The translations under genes and the position numbers were made by a program. Below, one piece after another: positions 17,629 through 26,073 of a DNA stretch of 64,000 bases. The notes under the pieces were generated by a model. That model had not been told where the DNA came from. It saw only the letters and a program-made list of their open reading frames with translations, and searched no databases. The DNA is from Porticoccus sp041395745 (lineage in GTDB: Bacteria > Pseudomonadota > Gammaproteobacteria > Pseudomonadales > Porticoccaceae): NCBI GenBank assembly GCA_041395745.1, contig JAWKZV010000003.1, positions 372,001 through 436,000 on the forward strand. The letters run 5' to 3'. Numbering within the stretch: position 1 is the stretch's first letter; every line of letters begins with the position of its first letter.

Positions 17629-19367
17629 GTGGCACCTCCCGGCTTGCCCACCACGTGGGTCACCTTTTCTTCGCCCTTCATTTGCGGCGGGATTTTCAGC
17701 ATGCGCAGGGCATCAGCCACCACATTGGAGAACACCGGGGCGGCGACCTCACCACCAAAGTACTTGCCACCGCGGGGATCGTTGATGATCACCACGGCTA
17801 CCAGGCGCGGATTGTCCGCCGGCACCATCCCTGCAAACAGGCCCACATAGCGGTTTTTCTCGTAGCCGTTTTTACCCACCTTGTGCACCGTGCCGGTTTT
17901 ACCCGCCACGTCATAGGAGGGAATTGCCGCCCGGGTTGCGGTGCCGCCGGGACGGGTGACGCTGGTCATCATTTCCCTGAGCTGGGAAACCAGCGCCTTA
18001 TCCGCCACCTGCACTCCTTCCGGGGCCTCGTCAACTTTCAGCAGGGACACTGGCTTCTTCTCGCCATCGTTGGCAAGCACGGCATAGGCTTCGGCGATCT
18101 GCAGCGCCGTCGCCGATAGCCCGTGCCCGAAAGCAAAGTTGGCCCGCTCTACGGGCCGCCAGCGACGATGCTCCGGCAGGCTGCCGGGGCTTTCGCCCGG
18201 AAACCCCGTTCCGGGACTCTCCCCCAGCCCCATTCGCGAAAACATCTCGCGTATGTGTTCCGGCTCAAGATCCAGGGCAATTTTGGTAGTGCCCACCTGA
18301 CTGGACTTCTTTAGCAATGTGGTGAGGTCAATCACCCCGTAATTACTGTGATCGTAAAAGGTCTTGCGACCGACCCGGATATAGCCAGGGTTGGTATCGA
18401 TAATGGTTTCCGGTGTGTATTTGCCACTTTCCATTGCCGCCAGCACTGTCAGCGGCTTCATGGTTGAGCCAGGCTCGACCAAATCAGTGACTGCGCGGTT
18501 GCGCAGGGCATCAGAGCTCAACTGACCCCGGTCATTGGGATTGAAGGAGGGTTGGTTGGCCATGGCCAACACTTCACCGGTTTGAGGATCAAGCAGAACC
18601 ACGGAACCGGAAGCCGCCTGAAACTTGGCCACCGCCTCCTTCAGCTCGCGATAAGCGGTATATTGCAGCCGCAGGTCGATACTCAGTGCCAGGTTTTCAC
18701 CGGCCTTCTCGCTGCGCAGCAGCCCCAGCTCCTTGATCACCCGGCCCTTGAGGTCCTTGAGTACCTGCTTGGCGCCGGGGTTACCGGTCAGCAACTCGTC
18801 ATAGGCCAGCTCCATGCCCTCCTGACCGCGATCATCGATATTGGTGAAACCGATCAATTGGGCCGCCACTTCCCCGGCGGGGTAGAAGCGCTTGTACTCG
18901 CCCTGCCCGTAAATACCGGGAATCTCCAGTTCCAGCACCGCGTCCGCCTGCTCGGGGGTAAACTGCCGGGCCAGATACATGAACTCCTTGTCGGCGTAAC
19001 GGGCAAAGCGCTGCTTCAGCTCGTCCCGACTCATCGAAAGCGCTGCCGCCAGATTCTTCAGAGCAGGAGACTCCAGATTCACCAGCTTGGGATTGGCCCA
19101 CAGGGTAATCACCGGGGTGCTCACCGCCAGCGGCTCACCGCGGCGATCGGTGATGACTCCTCTATAGGCGGGAATGGACTCGGTACGCAGAGTCCTTGCC
19201 ATGCCTTGCCCCTGCAGGAACTCGTAGCCTTTATCCACATCCGGCAGAACCTGCAGACCGGCGATATGCCACAATCCCGCAATGGGCAGCACCGCCAACA
19301 CCGCCACTACCAGCAGGTAGCGCCAGCGCGATATGGTCAGCTTGCCAGGAAGCACCAGCCTATCCAC
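17625..19367 (-). CDS. ftsI: Septal transpeptidase FtsI (PBP3)
   Basis: FtsI is the class B penicillin-binding protein that cross-links septal peptidoglycan in complex with FtsW. It has 580 residues: a short cytoplasmic tail, one membrane segment at about residues 16-36, a dimerisation/pedestal domain, then the transpeptidase domain. The three active-site motifs are intact: STMK in LVEPGSTMKPL, SSQ in LLKKSSQVGT and KTG in VAGKTGTVHK. It starts at GTG 19367, directly abutting the ftsL stop codon. These motifs are the beta-lactam target site. Confidence 0.98.
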   Translation of the reverse strand: MDRLVLPGKLTISRWRYLLVVAVLAVLPIAGLWHIAGLQVLPDVDKGYEFLQGQGMARTLRTESIPAYRGVITDRRGEPLAVSTPVITLWANPKLVNLESPALKNLAAALSMSRDELKQRFARYADKEFMYLARQFTPEQADAVLELEIPGIYGQGEYKRFYPAGEVAAQLIGFTNIDDRGQEGMELAYDELLTGNPGAKQVLKDLKGRVIKELGLLRSEKAGENLALSIDLRLQYTAYRELKEAVAKFQAASGSVVLLDPQTGEVLAMANQPSFNPNDRGQLSSDALRNRAVTDLVEPGSTMKPLTVLAAMESGKYTPETIIDTNPGYIRVGRKTFYDHSNYGVIDLTTLLKKSSQVGTTKIALDLEPEHIREMFSRMGLGESPGTGFPGESPGSLPEHRRWRPVERANFAFGHGLSATALQIAEAYAVLANDGEKKPVSLLKVDEAPEGVQVADKALVSQLREMMTSVTRPGGTATRAAIPSYDVAGKTGTVHKVGKNGYEKNRYVGLFAGMVPADNPRLVAVVIINDPRGGKYFGGEVAAPVFSNVVADALRMLKIPPQMKGEEKVTHVVGKPGGAT

Positions 19368-19673
19368 CTATTCCACAACACTCTGAGCGCGAACGATGAC
19401 AATCTCGGTCGGCTCTGGCACACGCATCTGCAGCTGGCTCTTGGCCAGCTGCTCCACCCTACTTAGGGACGCCCAGGAACTCTGTTCCAACAGATAGCGC
19501 CCCCACTCTACTTGCAATGCATTGGCCTGCTGCTCCAGCTTGGCCAGTTCGTTATAAAGCTGACGACAGAGATGGCTTACGTAAACCACCGACAGGGCAG
19601 ACAGAATCACCCCCAGCCAGAGCAGCGGCAGCAGCCAACCCACTCGTTTTTGGGCGACGCCGGACAAACGCAT
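19368..19673 (-). CDS. ftsL: Cell division protein FtsL
   Basis: FtsL is a small bitopic protein that forms a coiled coil with FtsB and links FtsQ to FtsWI activation. It has 101 residues: a basic N-terminus, one membrane segment at about residues 14-32, then a leucine-zipper-like periplasmic helix (LYNELAKLEQQANALQ). Its ATG overlaps the rsmH stop by one base (TGATG), and its own stop abuts ftsI. The family is poorly conserved in sequence; size, topology and position between rsmH and ftsI decide the call. Confidence 0.93.
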   Translation of the reverse strand: MRLSGVAQKRVGWLLPLLWLGVILSALSVVYVSHLCRQLYNELAKLEQQANALQVEWGRYLLEQSSWASLSRVEQLAKSQLQMRVPEPTEIVIVRAQSVVE

Positions 19674-20608
19674 CAGGCCACCTTCTCCGCCACACGCATT
19701 ACTGCGCTGCGCGCCCTGGGATTGGCCCCCACTTCTACATCGCCGGGCTTAACGACCTTGCCCACAGAACGCATGCGACGCACGATATCTTTCTCCATGA
19801 CCGGCAACCCTTTGGGCAGCGGCTTTCCTTTTTCCTGCTCGCGGATAAAGCGCTTTACCATGCGGTCTTCCAGAGAATGGAAACTGATCACCACCAGCCG
19901 CCCACCAACCGCCAGCACGTCGAGAACTGACAATAACGCGCGCTCCAGATCTTCCAGCTCGCGATTGATGAAAATTCGAACACCCTGAAATGCGCGGGTA
20001 GCCGGATGCTTGCCCTTTTCCCAGGCTGGATTCGCCTCAGAAATAATCGCAGCCAGCCGCGCTGTTCGAGTTATAGGCTGTTCAACGCGGGCGGCAACGA
20101 TGGCCTTGGCCATACGACGGGAAAAACGCTCTTCGCCGTACTCCCAGAGGACATTGGCAATTTCGGACTCATCGGCCTTGGCCAACCATTCAGCCGCACT
20201 GATGCCGCTATCGGGATCCATGCGCATATCCAGAGGGCCATCTCGCAGAAAACTGAACCCGCGCTCCGCCTCGTCCAGCTGCGGGGACGACACACCGAGA
20301 TCCAGCAACACGCCCTGCACCTTGCCGCTGCGTCCCCTCTCCGCCACCATGGCTGCCAGGTCGGCAAAGGACCCTCGCACCATTTCAAACCGCGGCTCAC
20401 CAGCCAGTTTTGCCGCTGCCGCTGCACAGGCCGCCGGATCCTTATCCACGGCCATCAGTCTGCCGTCAGGACTCAATCTGGAAAGAATCAGAGAGGAATG
20501 GCCTCCGCGGCCAAAGGTACCGTCGATATAGAAACCGTCGGGGTCGGCGACAAGGGCAGCGACTGCCTCGTCCAGCAAAACGGTCGCATGTTCGACCTGT
20601 GCCGACAT
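19673..20608 (-). CDS. rsmH: 16S rRNA (cytosine-1402-N4) methyltransferase
   Basis: RsmH (MraW) N4-methylates C1402 in the ribosomal P site using S-adenosylmethionine. RsmI, encoded nearby at 22730-23566, adds the 2'-O-methyl group to the same nucleotide. It has 311 residues. The SAM-binding segment IDGTFGRGGHS and the motif VLLDLGVSSPQLDEAERGFSF are clear. ATG 20608 is preceded by GAGG at good spacing. The frame stays open about 110 bases further upstream into mraZ, but that part has no homology to the family. It is the second gene of the cluster. Confidence 0.98.
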   Translation of the reverse strand: MSAQVEHATVLLDEAVAALVADPDGFYIDGTFGRGGHSSLILSRLSPDGRLMAVDKDPAACAAAAAKLAGEPRFEMVRGSFADLAAMVAERGRSGKVQGVLLDLGVSSPQLDEAERGFSFLRDGPLDMRMDPDSGISAAEWLAKADESEIANVLWEYGEERFSRRMAKAIVAARVEQPITRTARLAAIISEANPAWEKGKHPATRAFQGVRIFINRELEDLERALLSVLDVLAVGGRLVVISFHSLEDRMVKRFIREQEKGKPLPKGLPVMEKDIVRRMRSVGKVVKPGDVEVGANPRARSAVMRVAEKVA

Positions 20609-20624
20609 AAACCCGTCCTCAGCG

Positions 20625-21080
20625 TTACAACGACAGTGATTGCATTTCTTCCGGAATTTCCAGATCGCCAGCGGTTTCCGCCAGCCAATCCGCCCTTCCG
20701 GCATTCCAGTTTTCCTCACTCCACAATTCGAGACGGTGACGCTGACCTACCAGAATCACCTTCTTGTCCAGTTGCGCGTACTGGCGCAACTCCGGGGGAA
20801 TCAAGACCCGACCATTGCCATCGAGCTCCATTTCACGAGCATGACCGATCAGAATGCGCTGCAATTTGCGCGTAGTGGGATTGAAGGTGGGTAATTGAGC
20901 GATTTGCGCTTCGATCTTTTCCCACTCTTGCAGGGGATAGATCAGCAAACACTTGTCTTGTATGTCGATGGTCGCAATCAACACACCGCTACAGCCGGAC
21001 TCAATGGCATCGCGATAGCGTGCCGGGATCGCCATGCGACCCTTGGCATCCATGTTGATTTCATTGCTGCCTCTGAACAC
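20625..21080 (-). CDS. mraZ: Transcriptional regulator MraZ
   Basis: MraZ is an AbrB-fold DNA-binding protein that represses its own dcw promoter in E. coli. It has 151 residues from GTG 21080, giving the conserved opening MFRGSNEINMDAKGRMAIP. A GTG six bases further upstream (21086) is also possible. Two DXXXR-type SpoVT/AbrB repeats are visible: DAKGRMAIPARYRD and DGNGRVLIPPELRQ. The length matches E. coli (152). It is the first gene of the cluster, and its expected operator, a 10-bp-period series of GTGG(G) boxes, lies just upstream at 21121-21160. Confidence 0.97.
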   Translation of the reverse strand: MFRGSNEINMDAKGRMAIPARYRDAIESGCSGVLIATIDIQDKCLLIYPLQEWEKIEAQIAQLPTFNPTTRKLQRILIGHAREMELDGNGRVLIPPELRQYAQLDKKVILVGQRHRLELWSEENWNAGRADWLAETAGDLEIPEEMQSLSL

Positions 21081-21120
21081 GCCCACTCAACCGTTCCGGG
21101 TTCTGCCTGCCTTTAAGGGC

Positions 21121-21160
21121 AAAAAACCACTTTGCCCCACTTTCTCCCACTTTTCGTCAC
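21121..21160 (-). promoter_or_regulatory. MraZ operator: four boxes at 10-bp period
   Basis: Reading the minus strand, GTGACGAAAA, GTGGGAGAAA, GTGGGGCAAA and GTGGTTTTTT follow one another with an exact 10-bp period. E. coli MraZ binds TGGGA direct repeats spaced by five bases upstream of mraZ, the same geometry. The boxes cover the predicted start site and the first transcribed bases, which fits autorepression. The outer two boxes are degenerate. Confidence 0.85.
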
Positions 21161-21186
21161 TATATGCCGACCAAGGGCAAAGTCAA
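21159..21186 (-). promoter_or_regulatory. Sigma70 promoter of the dcw cluster
   Basis: On the minus strand TTGACT (21186-21181) and TATAGT (21164-21159) are separated by 16 bp. This is a good sigma70-type promoter with a start expected near 21152, about 70 bases upstream of mraZ. Its -10 element overlaps the first MraZ box. No other comparable promoter was noticed before mraZ. Confidence 0.75.
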
Positions 21187-21469
21187 GGCCAAAATCGGGG
21201 AGAAATTCAGAAGAAAGTCTTAAAAACTCAATAAGTTGCGTGCCGGCGCCACCTTCACAAAAGGCGACCAAAAAATATCATTTTTAGAAACAGCTCGATA
21301 GAAAAATCACTTCACAAACCACTTTAAGTAAAGGGGCGCAAAAATTCGATCGCACAAAAAATAACCAAGTTGTGTTTATTTTTTAACCAAAAAAGCAGCG
21401 AGACAATCGCGAAACAGTGCACCCCAAAGTGGAGGGGGATTAAAAGTATCCGAGGAAGGAAAAAGAAAT
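21187..21469. other. AT-rich intergenic DNA between mraZ promoter and rnpB
   Basis: This stretch has no credible gene. It is AT-rich, with A-tracts near 21270-21290 and 21350-21400. An inverted repeat of AAAAAATAA (21356-21364) and TTATTTTTT (21376-21384) is present. Minus-strand TTTCTTTT at about 21461-21468 immediately follows the 3' end of RNase P RNA and may serve its termination. The open frames crossing it in several directions match no family I know. Confidence 0.5.
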
Positions 21470-21848
<379 letters not shown>

Positions 21849-21897
21849 CGGCAAGGGTAACACGAAGGACTTATTCCGGCGAGATTAAAGCCCCCTT

Positions 21898-21937
21898 GCA
21901 ATCACCTGCAATCACCTGCAATCACCTGCAATCATTT
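21898..21937. repeat. Decamer tandem repeat, GCAATCACCT x3 plus one degenerate copy
   Basis: Three perfect head-to-tail copies of GCAATCACCT are followed by GCAATCATTT. The period of 10 bp places every copy on the same face of the helix. The array lies 50-90 bp upstream of the rnpB 5' end and about 85-120 bp upstream of the parA-like gene, so it could serve either. It resembles an operator array or short iteron; its function is unknown. Confidence 0.85.
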
Positions 21938-21952
21938 GGTCATTTTTTGACC
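21938..21952. repeat. Short inverted repeat GGTCA-N5-TGACC
   Basis: A perfect 5-bp inverted repeat with a five-thymine centre directly follows the decamer array. It may be part of the same regulatory site or a small operator for the downstream ParA-like gene. Short dyads of this size also occur by chance. Confidence 0.4.
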
Positions 21953-22019
21953 TGATCGATAGTGAACTGGAGCTGTATTCGGTAGTCTTATCGAATTCTA
22001 CGCGAGGGGAAAACGTAAG

Positions 22020-22727
22020 ATGCAACGAATCGTGGTGATCAACCCCAAGGGCGGCAGCGGCAAAACCACCCTAGCCACAAATCTGGCCAGCTTCTATAGC
22101 CAGCAGGGGATGGTAACCACGCTGATGGATCTCGACCCACAGGGAGCCAGTGTATTCTGGGCACTGAACCGGCCGGAATCCGCACCTCACGTACAACTGG
22201 TCGACGCACACAATTGCCCCCAGAATGTCACCCGAAGCTGGGCCATCCAGCCGCCGAGGAATACCGAAGTACTGATTCTGGACACCCCCGCCCGGCCTGA
22301 CCTGACAAACCTCAGCCCTTTGCTCAGGGAGGCAACCGCAATCCTGTTGCCCACCCTGCTGTCAGAATTTGACCTACATGCCATAACCAACAATGTGCAA
22401 CAGTTGCGCCGCCTACTTCCCGGGTGCAAAAACCTCGCACTGATCATCAATCGTTCACCCCAATCGACCTCCGCCATCAAACGCGCGGATGAATTGTCCA
22501 GAACACTGGAGCTACCCATAGCCAGCCACCTGAGAGACTCAAGAACTTTCCTGCAAGCCGCCAGCGAGGGAAGGGGTGTCTGCGAAATGACGGGCAGCCA
22601 CTACCACCACGACCGCCGCGCCATCAGCAGAGTAGCGAATTGGTGCACTTCAACTGCATCGGCACTATCGGAAGCACCGGGTAAGCGACTCAGCCCCCAG
22701 AGCATAGCCCTGACAAGTCTGGTCTAA
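22020..22727 (+). CDS. Orphan ParA/MinD-superfamily ATPase
   Basis: A 235-residue single-domain ATPase of the deviant Walker-A group. PKGGSGKTT (signature lysine K10, P-loop lysine K15), switch-I DLDPQG (D37-D39) and Walker B LILDTPA (D88) are all intact, so ATP-dependent dimerisation is expected. There is no N-terminal HTH and no parB or centromere-binding gene next to it, so it is not a standard partition pair. Its size and the DTPA motif recall the small orphan ParAs that position cellular cargos, but the cargo is unknown. It starts at ATG 22020 with GAGGGG ten bases upstream. It is inserted between rnpB and rsmI, where Pseudomonas has no such gene. The C-terminal 40 residues are serine-rich and not family-like. 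Confidence 0.85.
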   Translation: MQRIVVINPKGGSGKTTLATNLASFYSQQGMVTTLMDLDPQGASVFWALNRPESAPHVQLVDAHNCPQNVTRSWAIQPPRNTEVLILDTPARPDLTNLSPLLREATAILLPTLLSEFDLHAITNNVQQLRRLLPGCKNLALIINRSPQSTSAIKRADELSRTLELPIASHLRDSRTFLQAASEGRGVCEMTGSHYHHDRRAISRVANWCTSTASALSEAPGKRLSPQSIALTSLV

Positions 22728-22729
22728 AT

Positions 22730-23566
22730 TCACTCCTTCAGGGATAGCGCCAGTTGGTACAGCGCATTTTTCTGGCCACCGGTAATCTTTGCCGCAAGGG
22801 CAGCGGCCTGTTTCAGAGGTAATTCCGCCATCAGCAGCTTCAGCATTCTCAGCTGCTCCTCCTGATCTTCTCCGCTCACGCTTTCTGGAGCGCCACGAAC
22901 CAACAGCACGATCTCTCCGCGCTGCTGGTTCGCATCTTCAACCACCGTGCGACGAAGTTCATCCAGGCTCCCCACCAGAAATGTTTCAAACGCCTTGGTC
23001 AATTCCCGGGCCAGCACAGCTTCGCGCTCGTCACCGAATACAGTCGCCATGTCGGTAAGAGACTCAACAACGCGGTGGGGAGACTCATAAAAAATCAGGG
23101 TGCGGCTATCGGATACCAGTTCGGATAACTTTTTCAGCCGGGCACCTGACTTGGCAGGAAGAAAACCTTCAAAGGAAAATCGGTCGCTGGGCAACCCCGA
23201 AGCACAGAGGGCGGTAATAGCGGCACAGGGGCCCGGAACAGGCACAACCCTGACACCCAGCTGCCGAACTTCCCGAACCAGGCGGTAACCGGGATCGGAA
23301 ATCAGCGGTGTACCCGCATCGGATATGAGGGCCACCTTCTGCCCCTGCTCCAGTGCGCTGACAATCCGCCCCAGCTGCCGTTGTTCACTGTAATCGTGAT
23401 AGGCCACCATGGGCTTCTCGATGCCCAGATACTTCAGCAGCCGACCACTGTGCCGAGTATCTTCGGCGGCGATGAGATCTGCAGCATGGAGAACCTCGAC
23501 AGCCCGGGGTACCATATCGCCCAGATTGCCGATCGGCGTAGCCACCACATACAATTCACCTGTCAT
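22730..23566 (-). CDS. rsmI: 16S rRNA (cytidine-1402-2'-O)-methyltransferase
   Basis: RsmI methylates the 2'-hydroxyl of C1402 in 16S rRNA, completing the modification begun by RsmH. It has 278 residues. The tetrapyrrole-methylase-like fold is marked by YVVATPIGNLGDMVPRA, AAEDTRHSGRLL and SDAGTPLISDPG. I chose ATG 23566, as the family begins at this motif; an upstream extension of 87 open codons is antisense to lpoA and has no homology. Its start codon lies only 16 bp from that of the divergent lpoA, so each promoter must lie inside the other gene. It runs convergent to the parA-like gene, whose stop codon is two bases away. Confidence 0.97.
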   Translation of the reverse strand: MTGELYVVATPIGNLGDMVPRAVEVLHAADLIAAEDTRHSGRLLKYLGIEKPMVAYHDYSEQRQLGRIVSALEQGQKVALISDAGTPLISDPGYRLVREVRQLGVRVVPVPGPCAAITALCASGLPSDRFSFEGFLPAKSGARLKKLSELVSDSRTLIFYESPHRVVESLTDMATVFGDEREAVLARELTKAFETFLVGSLDELRRTVVEDANQQRGEIVLLVRGAPESVSGEDQEEQLRMLKLLMAELPLKQAAALAAKITGGQKNALYQLALSLKE

Positions 23567-23582
23567 TAAAGAAGTCACACCT

Positions 23583-25421
23583 ATGCTCAAGTTTCGAATT
23601 GCCGCCGTATCTCTGTTCCTGCTGGCCCTTATGCTTGGTGGGTGCAGCCAGCCCGCCGCAGTCACACCTGTCAGCCAGCACCTTCCAACACCGTTGGAGT
23701 TGGCGGAGCAGGAGCTGGAAAAAGCTGCCGCGAGCATAACACCGCAACGACAACTCCACCAATTGAAGGCCGCGGAGTTACTGGCAAATGCAGGAAAGTC
23801 CAAACGAGCACTGAAGGTCCTCGGCACAATCGATGGATCGGGTCTGCCCGATGATCGCTACGGCGAATTCATACTTATTTACGCTAAGTTGTCTCAGCAA
23901 GCCGAGCAATATTTTGAAGCCAGGGAGCTACTGGCCGACAGCCGAATGACCGCCATCGCCTTCCGCTTACCCCTGCAACAGCAACGCCAGTGGCTGAAAA
24001 CGCGCGGAGACCTGTTTGCCCTGCTTGGAGAGGACGAAAGCAGTATCAAAGCCTATGCGGAACTGGCGAACCTGACCTCCGATCCCCAGGAACGGGTAGA
24101 TACCCATGAGCAACTCTGGCAGGTCCTCACACATATCTCCAGTGACTATCTAGCCTCCCTACAATCCACAGAAACAGATCAAACCCTGCGGGGCTGGTAC
24201 AGTCTGGCCAGTCTGGTTCGAAGTAGCCAGGGTGATATAAATCAGCAACTGGCCCAAATCTCCCGCTGGCAAAGCCTATGGCCATCACACCCGGCTGCGC
24301 TTTCACCGCCCCAGAGTCTGCTGGCCTTACAGCAAGTCGCCGATACCCTGCCCACACACATTGCCGTGTTATTGCCCTTCGAAGGCTCCCTCGCCCAAGC
24401 GGGCAAGGCCATTCGCGGGGGACTACTGGCAGCCTGGTATGAAGCGCGCAGCAACGGCGGCAAAGCACCCCAGATCAGCTTCTTCGACACCTCGACCAGC
24501 GAAGACGTCATGCCTTTATACCAGCAGGCCATCAGCGAGGGAGCGCAGCTTGTCATAGGTCCGGTGCAAAGAGAAAAAGTGGAGCAGCTGCTAGCCCTGC
24601 CGGAACTACCGGTGCCGACCATTGCCCTCAACTACCTGGAAAACCAGCAGTCGGTATCACCCAGCAATTTTTTCCAGTTCGGCCTCTCTGTCAGCGATGA
24701 AGCGCGACAGATCGCCGATCGCGCCTGGGTGGAAGGACAGCGTACCGCCCTGGCGGTTACCCCCAATTCCAGTTGGGGTGAGCGCGCCCTGACAGCATTT
24801 CGCCAACGGTGGGCCGAACATGGTGGCGAGCTGATTGAGGCCCCGGCCTATGGCACAACACAAAGTGACTTCACCCCTCTGCTCAAACCGGTATTGAACA
24901 TTGATCAGAGCGAGGAGCGCCGGAAACGCCTGCAACAACTGCTAGGCAAGAACCTGACGTTCACTCCGCGTCGTCGCCAGGATCTGGAGATGGTTTTCAT
25001 GCTGGCCTACCCGGATCAGGCTCGCCAGATCAAACCGACTCTGGACTTCCTCTTTGCCAGTGACCTACAAATTTACAGCACATCCCAGCTCTATAGTGGC
25101 GTCCAGGACCCCGGACGCAACCGCGATTTGGAGAGTATCCGGTTCAGCGCTATGCCCTGGACCCTGCCCGGCGGGGGGGATGACAAGCTCCAGCCAGCTA
25201 CCGAACTACCAGCTATTTATCGGCACATGTTTGCCCTTGGCATCGATGCATATCACCTTCATCAGGGCCTGCAGCAAATGTTACTGCTGCCTGAAACACG
25301 ATTGTCAGGCAGTACGGGAACGCTGCAGCTGGGGGATCATGGCGCCATCACCCGACAGCAGCCCTGGGCCGAGTTTCGCAACGGCCGGGTCAGACAGTCC
25401 CAGCAGTTGAGTAAAAACTAG
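23583..25421 (+). CDS. lpoA: Outer-membrane lipoprotein activator of PBP1A
   Basis: LpoA is an outer-membrane lipoprotein that reaches through the periplasm to activate the class A synthase PBP1A. It has 612 residues. The signal peptide ends in a lipobox with cysteine at C21 (LGGCS). An alpha-helical TPR-like N-terminal domain spans about residues 40-270. A periplasmic-binding-protein-like C-terminal domain begins near HIAVLLPFEGSLAQAGKAIRGG. I chose ATG 23583 because it gives the signal peptide directly; the frame is open further upstream only as the shadow of rsmI. Its last bases overlap the stop of the convergent gene in a shared CTAG. Confidence 0.93.
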   Translation: MLKFRIAAVSLFLLALMLGGCSQPAAVTPVSQHLPTPLELAEQELEKAAASITPQRQLHQLKAAELLANAGKSKRALKVLGTIDGSGLPDDRYGEFILIYAKLSQQAEQYFEARELLADSRMTAIAFRLPLQQQRQWLKTRGDLFALLGEDESSIKAYAELANLTSDPQERVDTHEQLWQVLTHISSDYLASLQSTETDQTLRGWYSLASLVRSSQGDINQQLAQISRWQSLWPSHPAALSPPQSLLALQQVADTLPTHIAVLLPFEGSLAQAGKAIRGGLLAAWYEARSNGGKAPQISFFDTSTSEDVMPLYQQAISEGAQLVIGPVQREKVEQLLALPELPVPTIALNYLENQQSVSPSNFFQFGLSVSDEARQIADRAWVEGQRTALAVTPNSSWGERALTAFRQRWAEHGGELIEAPAYGTTQSDFTPLLKPVLNIDQSEERRKRLQQLLGKNLTFTPRRRQDLEMVFMLAYPDQARQIKPTLDFLFASDLQIYSTSQLYSGVQDPGRNRDLESIRFSAMPWTLPGGGDDKLQPATELPAIYRHMFALGIDAYHLHQGLQQMLLLPETRLSGSTGTLQLGDHGAITRQQPWAEFRNGRVRQSQQLSKN

Positions 25422-25939
25422 TTTTCGGCTGGCGCTCTGGCACCACACTCCGGCAGCAACCTTTCCAGCAGCGCTTCAGGTGAGCTGACGAAGCTCACTA
25501 CTGAAACCTGTCCGGGCGATGCTATAGAGAGCAAGGTCACCTCACCCTTGTTGGCGGGAAGAGTCGTAGCAGTATCCCCTGAGTAATCTAACCATACCGG
25601 ATAATCCAGATTACGCAGTTTCGGCACGGCCACCATTTTCGAAATGAGCTTTGGCATCCCACTGATGTTGGCCAGGTAAACCACCCGCCCCTCACGCAGG
25701 CAGTCCACATTCAATTCCTCGAGGGCATCCCTGACCATACCTTTCATCTTCATACCGCTGACCAACATCACTGTGGTCATGCTGTCCGCAGCCTGGAACG
25801 GCTGTCCGTGCTGATTTACCAGTCCGCTGAGATCCAGCTTTTCCGGAACAGCCATCTCCGCCGCCCAACTCAGCCCGGCGGCACAGGCTAAAGCCGCACC
25901 CAGATGAAAGCTCCGACGAACAAGGAATTGGTATGCCAT
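25418..25939 (-). CDS. Secreted protein of unknown function
   Basis: A 173-residue protein with a clear signal peptide (MAYQFLVRR, a hydrophobic core, then LSWA) and a mature part of about 145 residues. No catalytic motif is evident: the pattern of strands and the KLRNLDYPVWLDYSGD segment faintly recall thioredoxin-fold or YtfJ-like proteins, but the CXXC motif is missing. I chose ATG 25939 because GTGGAG lies six bases upstream; longer starts at 25945 and 25951 would bury that site. The gene runs convergent to lpoA, and both stop codons are read from one CTAG at 25418-25421. A divergent promoter region of about 130 bp separates it from yraN. Confidence 0.75.
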   Translation of the reverse strand: MAYQFLVRRSFHLGAALACAAGLSWAAEMAVPEKLDLSGLVNQHGQPFQAADSMTTVMLVSGMKMKGMVRDALEELNVDCLREGRVVYLANISGMPKLISKMVAVPKLRNLDYPVWLDYSGDTATTLPANKGEVTLLSIASPGQVSVVSFVSSPEALLERLLPECGARAPAEN

Positions 25940-26073
25940 ACTCATCTCCACGGTAATGCCCGCTCAAATTAATGGCCGCATGTTAGGCTGGACAGAACTC
26001 GGCAGGCAAGCCGTACAACTCGCACCATTCAGGGCAAGATGCTCGATACTCATATGAAAAGGATTTCACGACG

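Noticed and set aside
21356..21384. AT-only inverted repeat as an rnpB terminator
   Set aside because: The stem has no G or C pairs and lies 85 bp past the RNA 3' end, so it is unlikely to terminate anything.
23567..23827. N-terminal extension of rsmI
   Set aside because: It overlaps the lpoA signal-peptide region antisense; RsmI proteins begin near ELYVVATPIGNLGD.
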